From positions 1-16,539 of the forward strand of contig QHTS01000153.1 in the NCBI GenBank assembly GCA_003220905.1: a stretch of 16,539 nucleotides of DNA, given 5' to 3'. Of the stretch, positions 8,153 through 14,798 are shown one piece after another. The stretch comes from Gemmatimonadota bacterium (lineage in GTDB: Bacteria > Gemmatimonadota > Gemmatimonadetes > Gemmatimonadales > GWC2-71-9). Numbering within the stretch: position 1 is the first letter of the stretch; each line of letters starts with the position of its first letter. Position numbers and translations under genes: made by a program. Below the pieces are notes generated by a model. That model was not told the origin of the DNA. It ran no database searches and saw nothing but the letters and a program-made list of their open reading frames with translations.

Positions 8153-9367
8153 ATGACCTCGACGCGCCCTCCTGCGAGCGATCAACGTGCCACCGTCGTG
8201 GCGGGCTTCCTCGGCTGGACGCTCGATGCGTTCGACTTCTTCCTGGTGGTCATGACGCTGACGGCGATCGCCCAGGACTTCGGCAAGTCCGACAAGGACA
8301 TCGCGCTCTCGATCACGCTCACGCTCGCGTTCCGGCCCGTGGGCGCGTTCATCTTCGGGCTGCTCGCGGACCGGTACGGCCGCAAGCTGCCCCTGATGAT
8401 CGACCTGGTGTTCTACTCCGTGATCGAGGTGCTCACCGGCTTCGCGCCGAACTACGCGACGTTTCTCGTGCTGCGGGCGCTGTTCGGGATCGGGATGGGT
8501 GCCGAGTGGGGTGTGGGCGCGTCCCTCGTCATGGAGAAGGTAGCGCCCCGGTATCGGGGCGTCGTGTCGGGTCTACTGCAGCAGGGGTACGCCCTGGGCT
8601 TCCTGCTCGCCGCCCTGTGCTACCGCTCGCTCTTCCCGCATGTCGGGTGGCGGCCGCTGTTCTTCATCGGCGGCCTGCCCGCGCTGCTCGCGCTGTTCGT
8701 GCGGGCGCGCGTGAAGGAGTCGGAGGTGTGGCGGGAGACGCGGCACGAGAGCTGGAGCGGGCTCGGTCACGCGATCCGGGCCAATCTCCCACTGTTTGCC
8801 TACATCACGGTGCTGATGTGGATGATGAACATGGTGTCGCACGGCACGCAGGACATGTATCCCACGTTCCTCCAGCGCCACTGGGGCTTCACGGCACAGC
8901 AGCGTGGGGACATCACCATCATCTCCATGGTCGGGGCGTTGATGGGCGGCGTCGCCTTCGGTCTCTACTCCGACCGGCTGGGCCGGCGGCGCGCGATCGG
9001 GCTCGCCCTCTGCGCTGCCGTCGTCGGCATTCCCTTGTGGGCGTTCGCCCCCTCGGTCCCGTCGCTCGTGGCCGGCGCTTTCGTGATGCAGTTCTTCGTC
9101 CAGGGCGCCTGGGGCGTCATCCCGGCGCACATCAACGAGCTCTCCCCCGACCCGGTGCGCGGCTTCCTGCCGGGGTTCGCCTACCAGTGCGGCGTCGCCC
9201 TTGCAGGCGCGATCGGGTGGCTCGAGGCGCGCTTCGCCGAGCATCTGGACTACGCGTGGGCGATGGCCCTCACCGCCGCGACGGTGTTCATCCTTGGCGC
9301 CATCGTGGCGCAGGTCGGCCCCGAGCGTCGGGGAGTGGCGTTCGGGCGCGGCTCTCCATACCCTTAG
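8153..9367 (+). CDS. MFS transporter, sialate:H+ symporter (SHS)-like family
   Basis: The protein has 404 residues and about 12 hydrophobic segments. TM1 holds the acidic pair LDAFDFF (24-30), found in SHS and aromatic-acid:H+ symporters. The MFS motif A, GLLADRYGRK, is at 69-78 after TM2, and its second-half echo YSDRLGRRR follows TM8. RALFGIGMGAEWGVGASLVME matches the TM4-TM5 region of lactate/sialate-type carriers. The family takes up monocarboxylates, sialate or similar organic anions with protons across the inner membrane. The ATG at 8153 has only a weak GGGA upstream. Its stop lies 5 bases before the Rieske oxygenase start, so the two form a tight pair and the carrier probably imports the oxygenase substrate (inference). 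Confidence 0.9.
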   Translation: MTSTRPPASDQRATVVAGFLGWTLDAFDFFLVVMTLTAIAQDFGKSDKDIALSITLTLAFRPVGAFIFGLLADRYGRKLPLMIDLVFYSVIEVLTGFAPNYATFLVLRALFGIGMGAEWGVGASLVMEKVAPRYRGVVSGLLQQGYALGFLLAALCYRSLFPHVGWRPLFFIGGLPALLALFVRARVKESEVWRETRHESWSGLGHAIRANLPLFAYITVLMWMMNMVSHGTQDMYPTFLQRHWGFTAQQRGDITIISMVGALMGGVAFGLYSDRLGRRRAIGLALCAAVVGIPLWAFAPSVPSLVAGAFVMQFFVQGAWGVIPAHINELSPDPVRGFLPGFAYQCGVALAGAIGWLEARFAEHLDYAWAMALTAATVFILGAIVAQVGPERRGVAFGRGSPYP

Positions 9368-9372
9368 GCACG

Positions 9373-10497
9373 ATGACGACGTTCGTCAAAGCCACCCAGG
9401 CGTATCAGCAGGGCCAGCGCACGCTGCCCGGGCGCTACTACAACGCGCCCGAGATCTGGGCCGAAGAGCGGGAGCGTATCTTCGCGCGGCGTTGGATCTG
9501 CGTCGGCCGCGCCGCCGAGCTCGCCCAGCCGGGGGACTACGTGGTCCGCACCGTGGGCGGCGAGAGCGTCATTGTCGTGCGCGGTCAGGACGGCGTCGTG
9601 CGCGCCTTCTACAATGTGTGCCGCCACCGCGGCACCCGGCTGTGCGAGACGGAGCGCGGACGCCTCTCCGAGACGATCCAGTGCCCCTACCACGCGTGGA
9701 CGTACACGCTCGATGGCATACTGATCGGCGCGCCGCACATGAACGAGGTCGCGGGGTTCGACAAGCGGGACTACCCGCTCCACCAGGTCGCGCTCGCCGA
9801 GTGGGAGGGGTTCCTTTTCATCAACTTGGCAGAGGAGCCGGAGCCGTTCGCGCGCGCGTTCGCTCCCCTCGCGGGCCGGTTCAGCCGCTTCAACATCGCG
9901 AGCCTGCGCTCGGCCGGCCGCATCGACTACGACGTGCACGCCAACTGGAAGCTCGTGTTTCAGAACTATTCCGAGTGCCTGCACTGCCCCATCATCCACC
10001 CGGGACTCGCCAAGCTGACGCCGTACACGAGCGGGGAGAACGATCTGTTCGACGGGCCCTATCTCGGCGGCTACATGGTGATCACCGCGCCCGGCGGCAG
10101 CCTGACGATGAGCGGCCGGGCGTGCGGCCCGGCGGTGGGAGACCTGCGGGCCGAAGATCAGAATCGGGTCTACTTCTACACGGTTTTTCCGAACCTGCTC
10201 TTGTCGCTGCACCCGGACTACGTGATGTTCCACACGCTGTGGCCGCAGGCGCCCGACCGCACCCGCATCACCTGCGAGTGGCTGTTCCACCCCGACGCCT
10301 TCGGGCAGCCGGGCTTCGATCCCGACGATGCCGTGCGCTTCTGGGACGAGACCAACCGGCAGGATTGGCACATCTGCGAGCAGAGCCACGCGGGGATCGC
10401 CTCGCGGGCCTACCAGCCGGGCCCCTACTCCCCGCGCGAAGGGATCGCCGCGGCGTGGGACCGGGAGTTTCTGAGGGCGCTCGGGCACGCGCGCTGA
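9373..10497 (+). CDS. Rieske non-heme iron oxygenase, alpha subunit (carnitine/glycine-betaine monooxygenase-like)
   Basis: The protein has 374 residues. The Rieske [2Fe-2S] ligands are Cys83-x-His85 and Cys104-x2-His107 (CRHRG and CPYH). The catalytic domain has NYSECLHCPIIHP (198-210), giving iron ligands His204 and His209, and a likely third ligand in NRQDW (Asp331). Glu201 takes the place of the bridging Asp of classical dioxygenases; a bridging Glu is known from the carnitine and glycine-betaine oxygenase group, which act on quaternary ammonium compounds. The true substrate is unknown. No reductase or ferredoxin gene lies in the window, so electrons must come from elsewhere. The ATG at 9373 is 5 bases after the transporter stop; the reading frame runs further upstream but only as antisense-quality sequence over the MFS gene. 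A terminator follows at 10513. Confidence 0.93.
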   Translation: MTTFVKATQAYQQGQRTLPGRYYNAPEIWAEERERIFARRWICVGRAAELAQPGDYVVRTVGGESVIVVRGQDGVVRAFYNVCRHRGTRLCETERGRLSETIQCPYHAWTYTLDGILIGAPHMNEVAGFDKRDYPLHQVALAEWEGFLFINLAEEPEPFARAFAPLAGRFSRFNIASLRSAGRIDYDVHANWKLVFQNYSECLHCPIIHPGLAKLTPYTSGENDLFDGPYLGGYMVITAPGGSLTMSGRACGPAVGDLRAEDQNRVYFYTVFPNLLLSLHPDYVMFHTLWPQAPDRTRITCEWLFHPDAFGQPGFDPDDAVRFWDETNRQDWHICEQSHAGIASRAYQPGPYSPREGIAAAWDREFLRALGHAR

Positions 10498-10512
10498 CCC
10501 CACGATTACGAT

Positions 10513-10540
10513 GTAGGGGCGCAGCATGCTGCGCCCCTAC
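10513..10540. repeat. Perfect palindromic unit, possible REP-like dispersed element
   Basis: The 28-base inverted repeat has no loop other than the central GCATGC. It is longer and more perfect than a terminator needs. I recall very similar GTAGGGGCGCAGCA-type palindromes dispersed in other environmental genomes, but only one copy is in this window, so its repeat status is inference. Confidence 0.45.
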
Positions 10541-10546
10541 TTTTTT
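10513..10546 (+). terminator. Rho-independent terminator built on a perfect 28-base palindrome
   Basis: The arms GTAGGGGCGCAGCA and TGCTGCGCCCCTAC (10513-10540) form a perfect palindrome, followed at once by six Ts. It ends 16 bases after the Rieske stop and so terminates the transporter-oxygenase transcript. There is no A-run on the other side, so it is a good terminator only rightward, although the convergent cupin transcript also runs into it. A similar CCTACTTCTTCC follows at 10553-10564. Confidence 0.85.
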
Positions 10547-10554
10547 CGTGGGCC

Positions 10555-10938
10555 CTACTTCTTCCGTAGATACGCGTCCGTCTTGTTGAGCCAATCCTCG
10601 CGCGGCGGATAGAAGACGTCCACGTCGAGCGTATCCTCCAGCGCGTGCGCCTCGTGCGGCACGTTCGCGGGTAGGTGCAGCACCTCTCCCGCGCGCACCA
10701 CGATCTCGTCCGCGCCCTGCTCGCCCACCAGGAACCGCAGCGCTCCCTCCAGGATGTAGGTGAACTGCTCGTTCTCGTGCGAGTGCTTCGGGACGACACA
10801 ACCCTTCTTCAGGTACACCTGCGCCAGCATGACGCGGTCGCCGGTAATCAGACGGCGTGACAACCGGTCGTGCAATTCCTCCCGGGGGAGATCCTGCCAC
10901 CGATACCACGTGGCTGGCCGCTTGCCGCGTTCGCTCAC
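10555..10938 (-). CDS. Single-domain cupin (KdgF-like)
   Basis: The protein has 127 residues and no signal peptide. Cupin motif 1 is at 46-65: Gly46, His52-x-His54, Glu57, Gly65. Motif 2 is at 84-98: Gly84, PANVPHEAH with His95 as the fourth metal ligand. All four likely metal ligands are present. The pattern 'HSH..EQ..YILEG' resembles small cupins such as KdgF, which help open uronate sugars, but this motif is shared by many cupins of unknown function and I do not assign a reaction. The start is a GTG at 10938 with a CCGGAG site upstream and a plausible promoter at 10971-10999. The gene is convergent with the Rieske oxygenase and divergent from the alkyltransferase-kinase gene. Confidence 0.88.
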   Translation of the reverse strand: MSERGKRPATWYRWQDLPREELHDRLSRRLITGDRVMLAQVYLKKGCVVPKHSHENEQFTYILEGALRFLVGEQGADEIVVRAGEVLHLPANVPHEAHALEDTLDVDVFYPPREDWLNKTDAYLRKK

Positions 10939-10970
10939 CGGGGTCGCTCCGGAGGTTGAGGCAAGGCACT

Positions 10971-10999
10971 ACGCTACACCGCCCGGGATTCGACGTCAA
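10971..10999 (-). promoter_or_regulatory. Putative sigma70-type promoter for the cupin gene
   Basis: On the minus strand TTGACG (10999-10994) and TAGCGT (10976-10971) are 17 bases apart, with TG directly before the -10. Transcription would start near 10964 and give a leader of about 26 bases carrying the CCGGAG site. This is the best promoter match in the divergent gap 10939-11053. No comparable pair is visible for the rightward gene, and no Ada box (AAAGCGCA) is present. Confidence 0.4.
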
Positions 11000-11040
11000 A
11001 ACCGGATAGCGCCGGTGCTCGCAACCGGGCATGTTGCGCG

Positions 11041-11047
11041 AAAGGAG
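11041..11047 (+). promoter_or_regulatory. Strong Shine-Dalgarno site fixing the alkyltransferase-kinase start
   Basis: AAAGGAGG-type sequence (AAAGGAG at 11041-11047, next base G) lies 5-6 bases before the ATG at 11054. It excludes the upstream extension of the reading frame, which would run antisense through the cupin gene. Confidence 0.85.
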
Positions 11048-11053
11048 GCACAC

Positions 11054-12553
11054 ATGTTTGCGACCAGCGAAACCGCTCAGGCAACCCCCCCGGTCCCCCG
11101 ACCCGTCCCGGTCCCGGAGCGCGTCATCGGCTACACCATCGTGGACTCTCCGCTTTCCCTCGGCCGGCTCCTGGTGGGCGCCACCGCCCGCGGCGTGTGC
11201 GCAGTGCGACTCGGGCGTTCCGATGCGGCGCTCGAGGCGGAGCTCGCGCGCGAGCATCCCGACGTGGAGCTGCGCCGGGACGGCGCACCGCTGGCGCCGT
11301 GGGTGAACAGCCTGCTCCGCCACCTCGCGGGTGAACGGGCGCGGCTCGACGTGCCGCTCGACGTGCGCGCGACGGCCTTCCAGGAAAGCGTGTGGCAGGC
11401 GCTGCGCGCCATTCCCTACGGGGAGACGCGCAGCTACGGCGCGGTAGCCGAGGCCGTCGGCCATCCCGGCGCGGCGCGCGCCGTGGCCCGCGCCTGCGCG
11501 GCGAATCCCGTCGCGCTGGTGATCCCGTGCCATCGCGTGGTGCGCGGTGACGGCGACCCGGGCGGCTACCGGTGGGGCGTCGCGCGCAAGCGCCTACTGC
11601 TCGAGCAGGAGCGGAGCGCCGGGCAGCTCGCGGAGCGGCGCGTGCTGCGCGAGCTGACGGACGCGATCGGGGGGGGGGGCACGCCGGCGCTCGCCGGGAT
11701 CGAGGGCCCGCTCTCCGCCGGGGAGGTGCTCGCCGGGCGCTACGAGATCGATCGCGTGCTCGGCGCGGGCGGTATGGGCGTCGTGTACGCGGCCCGCGAC
11801 CTGGAGCTGGACGAGATCGTCGCGCTCAAGGTGCTGCGTGCGCCTTCGGGGAGCGAGGACGCCGCAGCGCTCGACCGCTTCCGGCACGAGCTCCGCGTCG
11901 CCCGGCGGATCTCGCACCCGCACGTGGTCCGCACGCACGACATCGGCGAGGCGCCGGGGGGAGGGGGGAGCCGCCGCTTCATCACGATGGAATACGTGGA
12001 CGGCTGGTCGCTGGCGCAGCTGCTCGAGCGGCGCGGCACGTTGCCCGTCGAGGCCACCCTCGTGATCGGCAAGCAGCTGTGCCGTGCCCTCGGCGTCGTG
12101 CACGCGCAAGGCGTCATCCATCGCGACTTGAAGCCGCAAAACGTCCTGATCACGCGCGGCGGCGACGTAAAGCTCACCGATTTCGGCATCGCCGAGTTGG
12201 ACCGGCCCGACACGCCGGAGTCCCGGGCGGCCGGCGCTCCGCGCGGTACCCTGGCGTACATGGCTCCCGAGCAGCTGCTCGGCGAGCCCATCGATGCCCG
12301 AACCGATCTGTACGCGACGGCCGCCGTGCTGTGCGAATGCCTCACGGGAAGTCCGCCGTACCCGGCGACCACACCCGAGTCCCTGCTCGCCCGGGCGCTC
12401 GTCGGGGGACCGCCGCTCGTGGCCGGGCCGCTCGGCGACCTGCTCCGATCCGCCCTCTCGGCCGACGGCGGCGACCGGCCGGCCACGGCGGCTGCGTTCC
12501 ACGACGCGCTCGCGGAGGTCGAGTGGTGCGCCACGGAGCCCCTGCTCGCGTAA
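11054..12553 (+). CDS. Fusion of Ada-type O6-alkylguanine-DNA alkyltransferase with a Hanks-type Ser/Thr protein kinase
   Basis: The protein has 499 residues and no membrane segment. Residues about 26-188 form an Ada C-terminal-type alkyltransferase: N-terminal subdomain (26-105), then FQESVWQALRAIPYGETRSY (109-128), the recognition helix with arginine finger ARAVARACAANP (141-152), acceptor Cys159 in IPCHRVV, and GYRWGVARKRLLLEQE (171-186), the Ada-like end. A Gly/Ala linker (about 187-228) follows. The kinase (about 229-485) has a P-loop GAGGMG (237-242), Lys259 in VALK, Glu279 in helix C, HRDLKPQN (356-363; Asp358 catalytic), DFG (376-378), APE (404-406) and a late Arg475. All key residues of both halves are intact. 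The alkyltransferase repairs O6-methylguanine by suicide transfer to Cys159; the kinase phosphorylates unknown Ser/Thr targets. The AdaA zinc and AraC domains of E. coli Ada are absent. A DinB-like gene follows 67 bases later. The linker is encoded across 11 consecutive Gs (11669-11679). A link between damage sensing and phosphorylation is inference. Confidence 0.93.
   Translation: MFATSETAQATPPVPRPVPVPERVIGYTIVDSPLSLGRLLVGATARGVCAVRLGRSDAALEAELAREHPDVELRRDGAPLAPWVNSLLRHLAGERARLDVPLDVRATAFQESVWQALRAIPYGETRSYGAVAEAVGHPGAARAVARACAANPVALVIPCHRVVRGDGDPGGYRWGVARKRLLLEQERSAGQLAERRVLRELTDAIGGGGTPALAGIEGPLSAGEVLAGRYEIDRVLGAGGMGVVYAARDLELDEIVALKVLRAPSGSEDAAALDRFRHELRVARRISHPHVVRTHDIGEAPGGGGSRRFITMEYVDGWSLAQLLERRGTLPVEATLVIGKQLCRALGVVHAQGVIHRDLKPQNVLITRGGDVKLTDFGIAELDRPDTPESRAAGAPRGTLAYMAPEQLLGEPIDARTDLYATAAVLCECLTGSPPYPATTPESLLARALVGGPPLVAGPLGDLLRSALSADGGDRPATAAAFHDALAEVEWCATEPLLA
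11669..11679 (+). repeat. G11 homopolymer at the domain junction of the fusion gene
   Basis: Eleven consecutive Gs encode Gly206-Gly209 in the linker between alkyltransferase and kinase. It is the longest mononucleotide run I see in the window, and any change by one base shifts the kinase out of frame. It could be a slippage site or a sequencing-count error. Confidence 0.8.
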
Positions 12554-12620
12554 GCCGCGCCTTGCCGGACCCGCCGTCAGGCGAGTACCTTCGCGACTCT
12601 CCCCGTGACGGAGGTCGCGC

Positions 12621-13130
12621 ATGCCGCTGGCCGAGCTGCTCCTCCCCGAGTTCGATGAAGAGATGACCGCCACCCGCCGGGTGCTCGCGCGAGTACCCGA
12701 CGGCAGGTCTTCCTGGAAGCCGCACCCCAAGTCGATGACGCTCGGCCGCCTCGCGACGCTGGTCGCCGAGCTGCCGGGGTGGGCGGTGAACGCCATCACG
12801 CGCGACGAGCTCGACATCATGCCGCCGGGCGGGCCGCCGCCCAAGTTCGAGGCCCTCGAGAGCACGGCGCGCATCCTCGACCTGTTCGACCGTAACGCGG
12901 CGGCGGCGCGCACTGCGCTCGCCAAGGCCCCCGATGCGGAGTTCAAGAAGCCTTGGGCGTTCAAGGTCGGCGGCCGGACCGTCGCCACCAACCCGAAGTT
13001 CACCGTGTACCGCCGCACGGTGCTCAATCATCTGGTGCACCATCGCGGCCAGCTCACCGTGTACCTGCGGCTCAACGACGCCCTAGTCCCCGCAGTATAC
13101 GGGCCAACTGCGGACGAGCCGAGCTTCTAG
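12621..13130 (+). CDS. DinB-family (four-helix bundle) protein lacking one expected metal ligand
   Basis: The protein has 169 residues and is cytoplasmic. LLLPEFDEEMTATRRVLARVP opens helix 1, then WKPHPKSMTLGRLATLVAELPGW (32-54), and near the C-terminus NHLVHHRGQLTVYLR followed by LNDALVPAVYGPTADE, the usual DinB end. DinB-like proteins (the DNA-damage-induced gene of Bacillus, YfiT and thiol-S-transferase relatives) bind a metal with three His. Here the HxxxH-type pair in NHLVHH is present, but the first His, normally 'LA.H.AE.P.W', is Leu47. Metal binding may be altered. The ATG at 12621 has GGAGGT 5 bases upstream. The gene lies between the alkyltransferase-kinase and the diguanylate cyclase, 9 bases from the latter, so the three may share a transcript. 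Activity is not assigned. Confidence 0.82.
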   Translation: MPLAELLLPEFDEEMTATRRVLARVPDGRSSWKPHPKSMTLGRLATLVAELPGWAVNAITRDELDIMPPGGPPPKFEALESTARILDLFDRNAAAARTALAKAPDAEFKKPWAFKVGGRTVATNPKFTVYRRTVLNHLVHHRGQLTVYLRLNDALVPAVYGPTADEPSF

Positions 13131-13139
13131 GGCGAACGC

Positions 13140-14798
13140 GTGAGCTCGTGGGAGCAGGCGGTCTCGGGGCTGCTGCGGGCGCTGCGGCTCGACAGCATCC
13201 GCAGCAAGATGCTGGTATTCGCCCTCTTCGCGACGCTCATTCCCTCCTTCACGACGGCGTGGATCTCCTACCTGCAGAACAAGCGCTCGATCACGGAGAA
13301 GATCACGGGCGAGCTGCAGAGCGTGAGCGTGCAGACCGCCCGGGAGTTGGACCTCTGGGTCAAGGAGCGCCTGTACGAGCTGCGCGTGTTCGCGAGCTCG
13401 TACGAGGTGTCGGAAAACCTCGACCGGATCCCGCGCGCGGGCGGCGCGCGGGCGCACGAGCGACTCACCGGCTATCTCCGGTCGGTGCGCGAGCGCTTCG
13501 CGGACTACCAGGAGCTGCTGGTCGTGAACCCCGAGGGCGCGGAGGTGGCGAGCACCGCCCCAGAGCCGACCGCGGTTGTCCTGCCGCAGGGCTGGACGAA
13601 GACGATCCGCACAGAGAACGCAGTGGTCGGCGACGCGCGGTGGGACGAGGCGCTCAAAAAGGGCTTCGTGGTGTTCGCGGTCCCGATCTACCAGACGGGG
13701 GGGCAGTTCCTGGGCGCCCTGACGGCGAAGCTCGATTTCAGTGCGCTCCACCGGCTCCTACGACGCTTCGCCGGCAGCGGGGAGCAGGCGGGTCAGGTGT
13801 ACCTCATCACCGCGGGCGGCCGCCCCATCGTGGGCTCCCGCTCCGATCCGACGGAGCTGATGCGCCGCAGCCTGCCCGCCGCCGTCGTCCGCCGCCTGCT
13901 CGAGCACGAGGGAACGACGCGCGAATACCGCGGGCTCGAGGGCCAGGAGGTGGTGGGGACCATGAAGGGCGTGCCACGGCTCGACTGGGCGGTCCTCGCG
14001 GAAGTGCCCGCGACCGAGGCATTCCGCCAGGTGACGCGGCTCCGCAACGTGACCGTGCTGATCGTGGCGGCGCTGCTCGTGGCCGTGGGCCTGTTCGCCT
14101 ACTTCCTCGGGCTCCTGATCACGCGGCCGCTCGACCGCCTGACCCGGGCCGCGGCGAACGTGGCGGGGGGCGACCTCGACGTGCACTTGCCCGTGGTGGG
14201 CGGCGGCGAGCTCAAGTACGTCACCGAGGTGTTCAACGACATGGTGGCGCGGCTGCACGAGAGCCGACGTGAGCTCGAGCGGCTCTCCATCACCGATGAC
14301 CTCACAGGGCTGTACAACCGGCGATACCTGATGGAAACCCTCGCCAACGAAGTGCGCCGCTCGCGCCGCCTCGACCATCCTTGCGCGCTGCTCATGGCCG
14401 ACGTCGACCACTTCAAGGAGTACAACGACGCGTACGGCCACCTGGCGGGCGACGCAGCGCTCACGCGGATTGCGGGCGTCCTGCGGGAAACGACACGCGA
14501 CGTGGATTGCGCGGTGCGCTACGGCGGCGAGGAGTTCGTGGTGCTGATGCCGGAGACCAAGGCGCCCGGGGCGATCGAGACCGCCCAGCGGATCCGCACC
14601 CGCCTGGCGACCGACGAGCTGGTGGGCGGGAAGCTCAGCGTGAGCATCGGCGTGGCCCAGTTCCCCGACGACGGCGACACGCCCGAAGCGCTGCTCGCCC
14701 GCGCGGACGCGGCGCTGTACCGGGCGAAGCGTGAGGGCCGGGATCGCGTGCTGCGCGCGCCCCCCCCGCCCCCTCCCGCTACCCCTCGCATCCCTTAG
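13140..14798 (+). CDS. Membrane-bound diguanylate cyclase: sensor, HAMP and GGDEF domains
   Basis: The protein has 552 residues. TM1 is about 24-43. An extracytoplasmic sensor of Cache type follows (about 45-300), with FVVFAVPIYQTGGQFLGAL at 176-194 typical of such folds. TM2 is about 304-327, HAMP about 328-382 (ITRPLDRLTRAAANVAGGDLD), and GGDEF about 383-540, opening with ITDDLTGLYNRRYL. The active-site loop is GGEEF (462-466), the metal Asp is in MADVDHFK (419-426), and RDVD (453-456) fits the inhibitory I-site. It should make c-di-GMP from two GTP, with product inhibition, in response to an unknown periplasmic ligand. The GTG start is 9 bases after the DinB-like stop with a weak site; an ATG at codon 24 would cut into TM1. 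The stop overlaps the convergent lipoprotein fragment by 4 bases. Its last 429 bases are repeated downstream. The C-terminal tail has six consecutive prolines. Confidence 0.93.
   Translation: MSSWEQAVSGLLRALRLDSIRSKMLVFALFATLIPSFTTAWISYLQNKRSITEKITGELQSVSVQTARELDLWVKERLYELRVFASSYEVSENLDRIPRAGGARAHERLTGYLRSVRERFADYQELLVVNPEGAEVASTAPEPTAVVLPQGWTKTIRTENAVVGDARWDEALKKGFVVFAVPIYQTGGQFLGALTAKLDFSALHRLLRRFAGSGEQAGQVYLITAGGRPIVGSRSDPTELMRRSLPAAVVRRLLEHEGTTREYRGLEGQEVVGTMKGVPRLDWAVLAEVPATEAFRQVTRLRNVTVLIVAALLVAVGLFAYFLGLLITRPLDRLTRAAANVAGGDLDVHLPVVGGGELKYVTEVFNDMVARLHESRRELERLSITDDLTGLYNRRYLMETLANEVRRSRRLDHPCALLMADVDHFKEYNDAYGHLAGDAALTRIAGVLRETTRDVDCAVRYGGEEFVVLMPETKAPGAIETAQRIRTRLATDELVGGKLSVSIGVAQFPDDGDTPEALLARADAALYRAKREGRDRVLRAPPPPPPATPRIP

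Noticed and set aside
7571..8185. N-terminal extension of the amidohydrolase frame
   Set aside because: It is a shadow of the DUF2380-like gene. The ATG at 7570 gives a signal peptide and ATGA coupling.
8506..9372. N-terminal extension of the Rieske reading frame over the MFS gene
   Set aside because: The extension is Arg/Pro-rich out-of-frame MFS sequence. The Rieske family N-terminus fits the ATG at 9373.
10939..11053. Ada box or clear rightward promoter upstream of the alkyltransferase-kinase
   Set aside because: No AAAGCGCA-type site and no acceptable -35/-10 pair on the plus strand; only a leftward pair fits.
11572..12666. A 364-codon alternative frame over the kinase
   Set aside because: Arg/Ala-rich and without motifs; the fusion frame holds all kinase motifs.
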